A DNA stretch of 64,000 nucleotides from Planctomycetota bacterium. Lineage in GTDB: Bacteria; Planctomycetota; UBA8742; UBA2392. The stretch spans positions 18,372 to 82,371 of the forward strand of contig JAGQRH010000020.1 in the NCBI GenBank assembly GCA_020425605.1. The letters run 5' to 3'. Positions 51,270 through 59,498 of this stretch are shown one piece after another. The stretch's first letter is position 1. Each line of letters opens with the position of its first letter. The position numbers and the translations under genes are program-made. Under the pieces are notes generated by a model, which saw only the letters and a list, made by a program, of their open reading frames with translations, made no database searches and was not told the origin of the DNA.

Positions 51270-52976
51270 ATGCCGCACTCGGGGATCGAGTATCTGTTCC
51301 GTCACGCCATACTCCGCGACGCCGCCTACGATGTGCAGTCGCCGAGCGAACGTGCGGAGCTGCATGGGCTGGCGCTGGAAGTAATGGAAGAGATGTTTCC
51401 CCGTGCCGAACGCGGGACCATCGCGCGCGCGATTGCCCGGCATGCGGCCGAGGCATTCAAGGGCGGCACGCTTCCTCCGGCTGCACCCACGCGGGACATT
51501 CTGGCGCAAACCGAGCTACGGGCCCTGCGCGCGGCAGCAGCCAAGGCAGACGAGAATTTCGACGTGCGCGAAGCGGCCGACCTGTGGCAACGGGTTGCAG
51601 ACCACGAGCTGTGCGCGCGGGCAGAGCGCTTTGACGCACTGTTGCGGGCCAGTGACGCGCTGCGCCACGCAGGCCGTCTGCAGGATGCGCGGGCCTGCAT
51701 CAACGAAGCAAAGCCGCTGGCGCCCAACGAAGCCGAGAGCACACGTGCGCTGCTGTCGCACGCCAACCTGCTGCGACTCATGGGTGAGTTGAAAGAGGCC
51801 GAAACGCGCGCGCGGCTGGGCGTTGAGTCGGCCGTATCCGAAAAGCAAAGGGCCGACGCCTTGGGGACGCTGGCGTACGTTGTTCGCGACGCGGGCAATG
51901 GCGACGAGGCCGAGTCACTCTTCCGCGAATCGATGCGCCTGCACAAGGCACACGGTGATGAGCTTTCCGAGGCGAAAGTCGCTGGTGGATTCGCCACGTT
52001 CCTCAGTGAGCGCGGTCGCAACGACGAAGCGGGCGAATTGTATCGCCGGGCCTACCAGATTCACCAGGCAGCGGGCGACCCGCGCGGGGAGGCGATCTAT
52101 TGCGGCAACCTCGGCATCCTGATGACTGAGGCCGGGCGACACGAGGAAGCAGAAGGCTTCTTCCAGGCCGCGCTGGCGACCCACCGCCTGCTCGGCAACC
52201 GCACGGACGAAGCAATTGTCAGCGGCAACTATGCGATCCTGATGAAGGCGCAAGGGCGATCGCAAGAGGCGGAACTCCACTACCGCCGGGCATTGAACGT
52301 GCTGCGTGAGCACGGCAATCGACCGATGGAAGCGCGCTACCTCTCAAATCTCGCAAACCTGCTGGACGACACGGGCCGCACCGTGCAGGCCGTCGGCATG
52401 TACGAGATGGCAATGGAGATTCTGCGCCAGGTCGGCCATCCGCGGGTGCTGGGCGTGTGCCTCGGCAACCTTGGGCTGGCACGGCAGAAACTAGGCCGAG
52501 TCGACGACGCCTACACCGCGCTCAGTGAAGGCATCGAGTTGCTTGTCGAGCAGCACGCACGCATGCCCGCGGGCGCGTTTCTGGCGTTGCGCGGTGCGCT
52601 GCAGTTATTGCTTGGCGAAGACGATGCGGCCGAATCAGACCTTCTTGAGGCTGACACCCTGTTGCAAGGGCGCGATGCACGCAGCTTCCGCCAACAGTTC
52701 CTGTTGCCACTACAGGTCCGGCTGCACGCGCAACGCGGCCAGCTGCCCATTGCCGAGAAGCTGCTGTCCGACGCGTTGCAGGAAGCAGGCGAACTTGCGG
52801 CGACGGGCGAGGTCGCCATCGCGTTCAAGACTTGCGGCGAAGTAGTCACCGCAGCCAAGGCCGGGAAGTTGGTCAACGGCCACATCGTGAGTGAGCTGGC
52901 CAAGGAGTTGCGTCGCGCAGCCTCGGCACGCTTGCAGAAGTCTTCACCCGAGTCCGCACGTCTGCTCGAAATCTGA
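51270..52976 (+). CDS. TPR protein resembling the C-terminal part of STAND/AAA signalling proteins
   Basis: 568 residues from the ATG at 51270, with AAAGGAT about 10 bases ahead. The opening IEYLFRHAILRDAAYDVQSP with RAELHGLALEVMEEMFP is the pattern found just after the ATPase in AAA/STAND regulators and kinase- or cyclase-linked ATPases (FRHxLxRDAAYxSL). The rest is a run of TPR units of the Clu/kinesin-light-chain type (GDPRGEAIYCGNLGILMTEA, GRSQEAELHYRRALNVLREH). No ATPase is present; the frame is open upstream but lies opposite the esterase gene. It may be a trimmed or a stand-alone scaffold protein. Confidence 0.75.
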   Translation: MPHSGIEYLFRHAILRDAAYDVQSPSERAELHGLALEVMEEMFPRAERGTIARAIARHAAEAFKGGTLPPAAPTRDILAQTELRALRAAAAKADENFDVREAADLWQRVADHELCARAERFDALLRASDALRHAGRLQDARACINEAKPLAPNEAESTRALLSHANLLRLMGELKEAETRARLGVESAVSEKQRADALGTLAYVVRDAGNGDEAESLFRESMRLHKAHGDELSEAKVAGGFATFLSERGRNDEAGELYRRAYQIHQAAGDPRGEAIYCGNLGILMTEAGRHEEAEGFFQAALATHRLLGNRTDEAIVSGNYAILMKAQGRSQEAELHYRRALNVLREHGNRPMEARYLSNLANLLDDTGRTVQAVGMYEMAMEILRQVGHPRVLGVCLGNLGLARQKLGRVDDAYTALSEGIELLVEQHARMPAGAFLALRGALQLLLGEDDAAESDLLEADTLLQGRDARSFRQQFLLPLQVRLHAQRGQLPIAEKLLSDALQEAGELAATGEVAIAFKTCGEVVTAAKAGKLVNGHIVSELAKELRRAASARLQKSSPESARLLEI

Positions 52977-52982
52977 GGCGCC

Positions 52983-53384
52983 CTACCGCTCCGGCGTCTT
53001 CCGGGCTGTGTCCAATCGAGTTGCCAGTGCATCCAGCTTGTCTGCCAGTTGTTTGCGGTCCGTCGTCTGCAGGCTGCGTGTTGTCTCAGCGGGCGTAACG
53101 CCGCTGGGTTGAGGCGCAAGTCCGGAAGTGCCGCTGCCCTTCGGAAGAATCTCTCCCGGCCTGAGAGGTGCCGGTGCAGACGCCGCTTCATCGCGAAGGC
53201 TGCCTGCAACTTCACGAAGCGTTTCACCTGCTTCGTCCAGTGCGGTTTGCATCACCTGGTGCTCGTCGTTCAGCTGCTTGATCTCGGTGTAGGCCGGCTG
53301 CACCACTTGCGTCCAGAGACCACCGATGCCAAGCGTTGAGCCCAGTACGAGCCCGATCAGGAAAATCGTTAGTGAAGAACGCAT
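52983..53384 (-). CDS. Membrane-anchored coiled-coil protein, function unknown
   Basis: 133 residues from the ATG at 53384, preceded by GGAGA at 6 bases. An N-terminal signal anchor (LTIFLIGLVLGSTLGIGGLW) is followed by a coiled coil (~32-68: EIKQLNDEHQVMQTALDEAG), a Pro/Ser/Gly-rich linker and a second short helix (RKQLADKLDALATRLDTA). No family recognised. It converges with the TPR gene with 6 bases between stops and is divergent from the radical SAM gene. Confidence 0.68.
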   Translation of the reverse strand: MRSSLTIFLIGLVLGSTLGIGGLWTQVVQPAYTEIKQLNDEHQVMQTALDEAGETLREVAGSLRDEAASAPAPLRPGEILPKGSGTSGLAPQPSGVTPAETTRSLQTTDRKQLADKLDALATRLDTARKTPER

Positions 53385-53446
53385 CGCTGTCTCCGTCGCA
53401 GTATCGCCCGTCATCCTAATGAGTCTGACGCGTGGGTGCGGCCCGA

Positions 53447-53501
53447 ATTGCCGCCAAAATACTTGCACGACGTGTTTCGCAACTCACATCACGGCGGCAA
53501 T
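53447..53501. promoter_or_regulatory. Inverted repeat in divergent spacer
   Basis: ATTGCCGCC (53447-53455) and GGCGGCAAT (53493-53501) are exact inverted copies 37 bases apart. A second pair, TGCGCAA/TTGCGCA, follows at 53519-53542. Both lie in the 244-base spacer between the coiled-coil gene and the radical SAM gene, so they are candidate operator or leader elements. Confidence 0.4.
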
Positions 53502-53628
53502 GAATTTGCCCGATGGGCTGCGCAAGTCATGGCAATTGCGCAAGGAAACTGACATGATCGAGGCACCTTCGAATTCACGGGCGATCCGAAGGCCTTGTAG
53601 TTCAATGAGTTGCTCTTAAGGACCGTCC

Positions 53629-55200
53629 ATGCGCGTCATTCTGGTTCACGTACGCGACCCTCAATTCTATGCACTCCAGCAAGGCGAACGCGGCCCCACC
53701 GGCAACATTCAGGTGATGGGCTTCCCGCCGATCGGCATCATGTCTCTCTCGTCGGTGCTCAAGAAGGAAGGCCACGAATGCATCATGTTCGACCAGGCAA
53801 ACCCGGAGACGCCGAACGAGAAAATCATTGAGGCAATCAAGGAACAGAAGCCGGATCTGGTCGGCCTCAGCTTCCTGAGCACCACAAGCTATCCATACGC
53901 GAAGATCCTCGGCCGCCTGATCCGCGCCGAGGTGCCGGACGCCAAGATCGCTTTCGGCGGTGTGTTTGCCACGCTGAACGCGCTGCAGGTCAAAGAGCAG
54001 TGCCCGTACATCGACTTCGTCTGCCGTGGCGACGGTGAGCAGCTGATTCTCGACCTGCTTGCGAATCTGGAAGACCCGTCGCCCGTACTTGGGCTGACGT
54101 GGCAGAAGGACGGAAAGATCGTCCACAACCCGGACCGCAAGCTCGAGCGCGAGCTTGACCAGTGGCCATTCCCGGATCGCGAAAGCCTCAAGCTCGATTT
54201 CGTCGAGAGCATGCCGCTCGACGTGCCGGTGATTCTGTCCAAGGACAAGTTCACCACGATGCAGACCAGCCGCGGCTGCCCGTGGCCCTGCATCTTCTGT
54301 GACATCCCGATCTTCAACGAAGGCAAGTGGCGCTATCGCAGTGCCGAAAGCGTCGTCGAGGAGTTTAAGGTTCTGCAGAAACAGGGTGTCGGCAGCGTCT
54401 ACTTCGTGGACGACCACTTCCTGCTGCAACCCAAGCGCATTGAGGCGATCTGCGAAGGCATCATCCGCGAGGGCATCACCGTCAAGTGGGGCGTGGAAGG
54501 CCGCGTCGACAGCGTGGTGCAGAAGCTGTTCCCGCTGATGGCCAAGGCCAACTGCCGCATCATCATGTTCGGCCTGGAAAGCGGCAGCCAGAGAATCCTG
54601 GACCGCCTCAAGAAGCAGCAGACGCTGGAACAGATCGAGACGGCCGTCAAGAATGCCAAAAAGGCGGGCATCGAGATCGTGCACGGCTTCTTCGTCGTCG
54701 GCAGTCCGGACGAGACCGAAGAGGACATGAAGAAGACGTTCAAGTTCGCAGCGAAGCTGCCGCTGGACACATTCGGCTTTAATCGACTTTGTGTTTACCG
54801 AGGCACGCCGCTTTGGCACGAGTACATGGCACGCGGCTTGGTGAACGACCAGGAGGACTGGTACAAGTACTTCAAGTGCAGCGAGATCGACCCGACCTGC
54901 ATGAAGGGGCCGGACATCAACCGGGTTCGCGCCAAGGGCCTTCGCAGTCTGTTCTTCCGCAAGCTGTTCCTGCACCCGTGGCAGACCTTCAAGCTGCTGC
55001 GCCGCTTCACAAAGTACATGCCGATCAAGGACATCTACACGCTGCTCAGCAAGCCGTTCAAGGGCAAGCAGTCAGGCGCAACGCGCGCAGAAGTGCTCTC
55101 GCGCGCCGTCGAGCACCAGGACATGAAGACAAATGCCGCCGACCTCACCCAGGTAAGCGACGAAGAACTCGAAGCCAAACTCGCCGAATCGAACAAGTAA
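53629..55200 (+). CDS. B12-binding-domain radical SAM protein
   Basis: 523 residues, AAGGA ahead of the ATG. The N-terminal ~150 residues resemble a cobalamin-binding Rossmann domain (GFPPIGIMSLSSVLKKEG, VGLSFLSTTSYPYAK, IAFGGVFATL), but the DxHxxG motif of base-off cobalamin binding is not obvious. The radical SAM core has the cluster motif RGCPWPCIFC (CX3CX2C), then YFVDDHFLLQPKR, IMFGLESGSQRIL and IVHGFFVVGSPDET. This is the BchE/HpnP-like class B architecture, often methyltransferases or cyclases in lipid or cofactor pathways. The C-terminal ~110 residues are helical and basic. Substrate unknown. Confidence 0.87.
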   Translation: MRVILVHVRDPQFYALQQGERGPTGNIQVMGFPPIGIMSLSSVLKKEGHECIMFDQANPETPNEKIIEAIKEQKPDLVGLSFLSTTSYPYAKILGRLIRAEVPDAKIAFGGVFATLNALQVKEQCPYIDFVCRGDGEQLILDLLANLEDPSPVLGLTWQKDGKIVHNPDRKLERELDQWPFPDRESLKLDFVESMPLDVPVILSKDKFTTMQTSRGCPWPCIFCDIPIFNEGKWRYRSAESVVEEFKVLQKQGVGSVYFVDDHFLLQPKRIEAICEGIIREGITVKWGVEGRVDSVVQKLFPLMAKANCRIIMFGLESGSQRILDRLKKQQTLEQIETAVKNAKKAGIEIVHGFFVVGSPDETEEDMKKTFKFAAKLPLDTFGFNRLCVYRGTPLWHEYMARGLVNDQEDWYKYFKCSEIDPTCMKGPDINRVRAKGLRSLFFRKLFLHPWQTFKLLRRFTKYMPIKDIYTLLSKPFKGKQSGATRAEVLSRAVEHQDMKTNAADLTQVSDEELEAKLAESNK

Positions 55201-55220
55201 CAGCAAGCCCGGACGAAACC

Positions 55221-55248
55221 AAACCCCAGCCTATAAGGGCTGGGGTTT
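55221..55248 (+). terminator. Terminator after the radical SAM gene
   Basis: AAACCCCAGCC pairs perfectly with GGCTGGGGTTT over 11 bases around TATAAG, 20 bases after the stop at 55200. The T run is short (TTT, then GCTT). Confidence 0.75.
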
Positions 55249-55264
55249 GCTTGTCGGGTCGCGA

Positions 55265-55276
55265 AAACCGCGGTTT
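55265..55276. promoter_or_regulatory. 12-base palindrome upstream of the NO reductase gene
   Basis: AAACCGCGGTTT is a perfect palindrome 130 bases ahead of the 55406 start, between the terminator and the gene. It does not match the FNR/NNR (TTGATN4ATCAA) site. It is a possible regulator site and nothing more. Confidence 0.3.
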
Positions 55277-55405
55277 GTCTGGACATCTTTTCCGGAGGGC
55301 TTATAAATGGATTACAGGGTCTAGATATCTGAATACTGCCGCCGACGGTAAGGCGTTCTTGCGATGCCACCGGAATCGCGGCGACGACTCTCTGGGGGAA
55401 GCAAG

Positions 55406-57817
55406 ATGGCAAACGGTTCGCCACCTGCCAGACGGGCAGTGCCTCCGGAGCCTTCCGTCAATTCGATCGGTTTTTCTCGGCTGCTGGTTCAGAAGAAGTA
55501 TTGGCCCATCCATCTGATTTTCGTCGCGGCCGTCAGCATCATCGGCGTCGGTTATCTGGCGATGGAAACCTACGCCGGTGCACCACCGACGGCCGACTTC
55601 GTTGCACCCGATGGCGCGATCGTGTTCTCCGTTTCCGACATCGAACGCGGCAAGGAGGTCTTTCACAGCCGGGCATTGATGAGCTACGGCTCATTCTGGG
55701 GCGATGGCGCTGAACGCGGCCCGGATTTCACAGCCGAGGCGTTGAACCACACAGCACAGGCAATGACCGAGTACTATGAGGCGAAGCGGGCCCGTGACAG
55801 TGGCCTTTCTCAGGAAGATCACGACATCATCACTGCCCGCGTGCGCCGCGAGATCCAATACAATGGTTGGAACGAAGGCGCCGGCACGATTCAGGTGAGT
55901 GACGCGCAGGCATACGCGTTCACTCGCCTGAACGAACACTATCGGCGGGTGTTTACCGACCCCGACTATCCGGAGGCATTCCACCCAACCGACTACATTT
56001 CTGACAAAGAAGACCTGCGAGCCCTGACCGCATACTTCTTCTGGGGCGGCTGGGTATCGGGAGCGCACCGGCCTGGCAAGGACTACAGTTACACGCACAA
56101 CTGGCCCTATGACCCGCTGGCGGGCAACTCCCCCACGCAGTCGACGATTGTCTGGAGCGTGTTGTCGATCCTGGCGCTCTTCCTCGGCATCGGCAGCGTC
56201 TTGTATGTCTACGGGCAGCTGCGGAACATCGGTGATCCGTTCGACAGCAATGAGAACGCCTCCCTGATACTGACGACGAAGGAACTTGAATCCGGTCTTG
56301 AAGAGGTTCGGCCATCGCAGCGCCTGGTCTACAAGTTCTTCGCCTTCGCGATGGTCGTGTTCTTGATCCAGGTGCTGGCCGGCGTGCTTTCCGCCAATGA
56401 TTTCGTCCGTACCGATCGCATGCTCGGAATTGACATAGCGAAGTGGTTCCCGATCACGGTCGTCCGCAGTTGGCACATCATCCTGCAGATCTTCTGGTTC
56501 TTTGTCTGCTGGATCGGCTACACGATCTTCTTCCTGCCCGAGTTATCACGGGTACCGCGGGGGCAGACCTTCCTGATCAACCTGTTGTTCGGGCTCGCAG
56601 TACTTGTGGGTGCCGGCGTACTGTTCGGCATCTACCTCGGCCCTCAGGGTTACCTGAACGAGCAACTGGCCTACTGGCTCGGCAGCCAGGGCTGGGAATT
56701 CATGGAGCTTGGTCGCCTGTGGCAAATCGTTCTGCTTGGCGCATTCGTTCTGTGGGTGTTTATCATTTACCGGGCGGTGAGGCCGTGGCTGAGTCGCTTC
56801 AACGCATGGTCTGTGCCCGCGTGGCTGTTGTACGGCAGCGGGATCATGGTCGCCTTCCTCTTCTTCGGGATGATGGTGTCGCCGAGGCAGAATTTCGCGA
56901 TCTCGGACTTTTGGCGTTGGATGGTCGTGCACATGTGGGTCGAGGCGACCTTTGAGGTGTTCACGACTGTCGTGATCGGCTATCTGCTGGTCAAGATGGG
57001 TGTCGTGCGGCGTGCCGTGGCCGAGCGCGTGATCTTCCTGGCTGTTGCACTGTTTCTCCTGACGGCGCTGATCGGTATCTCGCACAACTTCTACTGGATC
57101 GCCAAACCCACGCCGATCATTGCCCTGGGCAGTGTGTTTTCGACCCTGCAGGTGCTGCCGCTTCTCCTGCTGACGCTTGATGCCTGGCGCACGCGTCTTG
57201 AAATGCGGCGCGCGCGCGGGGCCGTGAATCAGGGCCACCAGAAGATTGCGCTGGATGGCGTCTGGATGTTTGTCCTCGCCGTCAATTTCTGGAACGTCTT
57301 TGGCGCAGGCGTTTTCGGCTCGCTGATCAACCTGCCGATCGTCAACTACTATGAACACGGCACCTACCTAACCGGCAACCATGCACACGCAGCCATGTTC
57401 GGTGTGAAGGGCAACGTCGCCATCGGCGGGATGCTGTTCTGCTGCCGCCACTTGTTTCGCCGCTCCGCCTGGAACGAGAAGCTCGTTCGCGTCGTCTTCT
57501 GGTCGCTGCAGATCGGTTTGGCGCTGATGATGTTCCTCGCCCTGTTTCCATTGGGTGTCTACCAGTTGAACATCGTTCTGACCGATGGGCTTGCTCAGGC
57601 GCGCACGCAGGAAGTGGTAACGGGCTCGATCTGGTCAAGGCTGGTCTATCTGCGCACGATCGGTGGCACGCTGTTCCTGGTCGGGGGCGTGCTGCCGCTG
57701 GCGTGGTTCGTCCTGTCACGGTTCCGCAAGCTCGTGCCCGAGTCGGACCGGCCGGACAGCGAGTGGGACCCAACGCAACGCGACATCGTGGAGGATTCCA
57801 GCGTTATCCTTCCCTAG
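55406..57817 (+). CDS. Quinol-type nitric oxide reductase (NorB/NorZ-like) with altered active-site ligands
   Basis: 803 residues from the ATG at 55406 (GGGGGAAG just ahead). It has the single-chain qNOR layout: N-terminal helix, a periplasmic cytochrome c-like domain that lacks CxxCH (~65-240), then 12 further helices of the haem-copper oxidase fold. Low-spin haem His lies in VRSWHIILQIFWF, FeB ligands are His509 with Glu513 (VVHMWVEATFE), and haem-ligand His residues are in TGNHAHAAMFG. The usual GHH of FeB reads GISHNFYW: His560 is kept but Asn561 replaces the second His. The conserved Glu 21 residues later is Gln582 (STLQVLPL). It should reduce NO to N2O if active; the substitutions put that in doubt. 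Confidence 0.85.
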   Translation: MANGSPPARRAVPPEPSVNSIGFSRLLVQKKYWPIHLIFVAAVSIIGVGYLAMETYAGAPPTADFVAPDGAIVFSVSDIERGKEVFHSRALMSYGSFWGDGAERGPDFTAEALNHTAQAMTEYYEAKRARDSGLSQEDHDIITARVRREIQYNGWNEGAGTIQVSDAQAYAFTRLNEHYRRVFTDPDYPEAFHPTDYISDKEDLRALTAYFFWGGWVSGAHRPGKDYSYTHNWPYDPLAGNSPTQSTIVWSVLSILALFLGIGSVLYVYGQLRNIGDPFDSNENASLILTTKELESGLEEVRPSQRLVYKFFAFAMVVFLIQVLAGVLSANDFVRTDRMLGIDIAKWFPITVVRSWHIILQIFWFFVCWIGYTIFFLPELSRVPRGQTFLINLLFGLAVLVGAGVLFGIYLGPQGYLNEQLAYWLGSQGWEFMELGRLWQIVLLGAFVLWVFIIYRAVRPWLSRFNAWSVPAWLLYGSGIMVAFLFFGMMVSPRQNFAISDFWRWMVVHMWVEATFEVFTTVVIGYLLVKMGVVRRAVAERVIFLAVALFLLTALIGISHNFYWIAKPTPIIALGSVFSTLQVLPLLLLTLDAWRTRLEMRRARGAVNQGHQKIALDGVWMFVLAVNFWNVFGAGVFGSLINLPIVNYYEHGTYLTGNHAHAAMFGVKGNVAIGGMLFCCRHLFRRSAWNEKLVRVVFWSLQIGLALMMFLALFPLGVYQLNIVLTDGLAQARTQEVVTGSIWSRLVYLRTIGGTLFLVGGVLPLAWFVLSRFRKLVPESDRPDSEWDPTQRDIVEDSSVILP

Positions 57818-57890
57818 GATTCATGCACGACCGCACGCCAGGCGCACTTGGGACTGCGGCCGTTCCGCGCCTGAGCCGTCTTAAAATCAC

Positions 57891-57928
57891 AGCGGCCTGA
57901 GGCATATGCCTCAGGCCGCTTTGTGTTT
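57891..57928 (+). terminator. Terminator formed by a 30-base perfect palindrome
   Basis: Bases 57891-57920 read the same on both strands (AGCGGCCTGAGGCAT and its complement), giving a stem of at least 13 pairs, then TTTGTGTTT. It ends the NO reductase transcript 74 bases after the stop and directly adjoins the tRNA fragment, whose CCA end is at 57928-57930. Confidence 0.75.
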
Positions 57929-57976
57929 GGTACCCCCGGTAGGACTTGAACCTACGACCCGCTGATTAAGAGTCTG
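57928..57976 (-). pseudogene. tRNA-Lys (CTT) 3' fragment, attachment site of the integrated element
   Basis: On the minus strand the fragment reads, from 57976 down, the anticodon loop CTCTTAA, the anticodon-stem 3' strand TCAGC, variable loop GGGTC, T arm GTAGGTTCAAGTCCTAC, the acceptor 3' strand CGGGGGT, A and CCA. Upstream of the anticodon loop the sequence (GGGGACTGCACAGA) does not supply a proper 5' stem strand, D arm or acceptor 5' strand, so this is not a working tRNA. A tyrosine recombinase gene follows 200 bases away. This is how a displaced tRNA end looks at one edge of an island. The intact gene is expected at the other edge, outside the window. Confidence 0.85.
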
Positions 57977-58103
57977 TGCAGTCCCCTTTTGAGCAGTCTG
58001 CAGGCGAAGCTAAACTGCCCGCATACACCGTATAAATACGTATGTACCGCCATTCGTTGCTAACGGTCACTTTCGGCGATTTTCGGCCAAAATCGTTGGG
58101 AAA

Positions 58104-58169
58104 CGTGTACGAATCGTGTACAAGGACCAAGTCAGTGCAAGTCGCTCTCTGGTACACGATTGGTACACG
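58104..58169. promoter_or_regulatory. Inverted repeat with four GTGTAC/GTACAC boxes upstream of the integrase
   Basis: CGTGTACGAATCGTGTAC (58104-58121) and GTACACGATTGGTACACG (58152-58169) are inverted copies with one mismatch and a 30-base spacer. Each arm holds two direct boxes with an 11-base period, about one helical turn. The second arm ends 9 bases ahead of the integrase ATG, so the site could bind a repressor or be recombinase/excisionase arm sites. Confidence 0.65.
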
Positions 58170-58178
58170 AAACGATCT

Positions 58179-59453
58179 ATGCCCCGTGAAAAAGCCAAGG
58201 CCCGCGTCCTCAAGTGGCGCGGCGAGTACTACCTCTTCTACCGCGACCACGCGACCGGCAAGCAGAAGCGCGTGCTCTGTGCCGCCCTCGGCGCGAGCAA
58301 CGCGGAAGATCGCGCGCAGCTGGTGAAGGAATACCGGCTGACGGAGAAGCTGGACGAAACAGAGGTTGTGCGCCGCGGTGGACGGCTTGCTTACGACACG
58401 CCGCTGATCGACGCCATCAAGCTCTATCTCAAGGACTGCGAGAAGCGGGTGGAGTCGCGTGAAAAGAACCCTGCCGCCCGTGCAGGATTGAGCGCCAAGA
58501 GCGGCCACATGATCAAGACCACCGTCGACCACTTTGTCGCTTGGCTGGCGCGGGAGGGGCATGCGCAGATCACGACCGGCCGCCTCGACGGCCGATTGTT
58601 GACGGCGTACTTTCAGGACGTAGCCCAAGAGAAAACCAGGATGGGCAAACGGACCGTGCGCCGGTCCGCAGCGACGCAGAACCTTTATCGGCGAAACCTG
58701 AAGGCGTGCCTGTCGTACCTGGACGACGTCCGTCCCCCACTTTTCCCTGACTTCAAGCCGCTCAAGAAGGCGCTCAAGCCGCAAAGGGTAGAGCTGGACC
58801 AGCCGCACGCCTTTACGCCAGAAGTCCTGCGCAAGTTCTTGAAGGCCGCTGTCGAATGGGAAGCACCGGACGTGAAGCTCAAAGTGAAGCGGCGCAAAGG
58901 TCGCGGGAAGGGCAAGCTGGAAGAGTTCGGCCAAGCCCCGTCGAAGCGACCGGCGACACCGATAAGCAAGTTGTTTCCGCTGCTCGCCCTGACCGGCTGC
59001 CGCCTTGGCGAGGCACTGGCGCTCAAATGGGAGGACGTTGACCTTGAACGCGGGCGACTCACCATCCACGCACAGAAGACTGGCCGCACGCGAATCCTCC
59101 CGCTGGTCGGCGCTCCAGAGGGTAACGTAGCCCCTCGCCTGCTCAACTCGCTCAAGGCCTGGCGGAAGGAAGCGCCGAACGCTGTTTATGTGCTGCCGCA
59201 CAATGGCACGGGCGAGCCGATCTTCTCAAAGTCCGCGTGGCAGATGGTGAACGCCCGGGCCAAGCTCGACCGCATCGGTCCTCAGATGTTACGTCAGAAC
59301 TTCACCAGCTATGCCGCGTCGATGGGCATTCCGTCCACCGTAGCTGCTCTGTGGCAAGGCCACTCCGCAGGAGTGGCTGAGCGTCACTACCGAGCGCAGG
59401 TGCTAGAGCGGCGGCAAGGAAAGACCATTGAGGATGCGATGGGACTGGCCTAG
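58179..59453 (+). CDS. Tyrosine recombinase / integrase
   Basis: 424 residues from the ATG at 58179; a GTG at 58116 lies within the upstream inverted repeat and is less likely. The N-terminal ~200 residues hold a core-binding SAM-like domain (LKDCEKRVESREKNPAARAG, YRRNLKACLSYLDD). The catalytic domain has Arg275 (LTGCRLGEALALKWEDV), a Lys in KTGRTRILPL, Arg372 in PQMLRQNFTSYA, His395 in LWQGHSAG and nucleophile Tyr404 in ERHYRA. The His of the usual HxLR motif is Gln369. It should catalyse integration at the adjacent tRNA-Lys site. Confidence 0.92.
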   Translation: MPREKAKARVLKWRGEYYLFYRDHATGKQKRVLCAALGASNAEDRAQLVKEYRLTEKLDETEVVRRGGRLAYDTPLIDAIKLYLKDCEKRVESREKNPAARAGLSAKSGHMIKTTVDHFVAWLAREGHAQITTGRLDGRLLTAYFQDVAQEKTRMGKRTVRRSAATQNLYRRNLKACLSYLDDVRPPLFPDFKPLKKALKPQRVELDQPHAFTPEVLRKFLKAAVEWEAPDVKLKVKRRKGRGKGKLEEFGQAPSKRPATPISKLFPLLALTGCRLGEALALKWEDVDLERGRLTIHAQKTGRTRILPLVGAPEGNVAPRLLNSLKAWRKEAPNAVYVLPHNGTGEPIFSKSAWQMVNARAKLDRIGPQMLRQNFTSYAASMGIPSTVAALWQGHSAGVAERHYRAQVLERRQGKTIEDAMGLA

Positions 59454-59498
59454 CTGGCTGGCCTTGCCCAAGCGCCGGTGTTGGGGCAGAGTCGCTGC

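Noticed and set aside
57928..57976. A functional tRNA-Lys gene
   Set aside because: Only the 3' half folds; the 5' acceptor strand and D arm are missing upstream of the anticodon loop.
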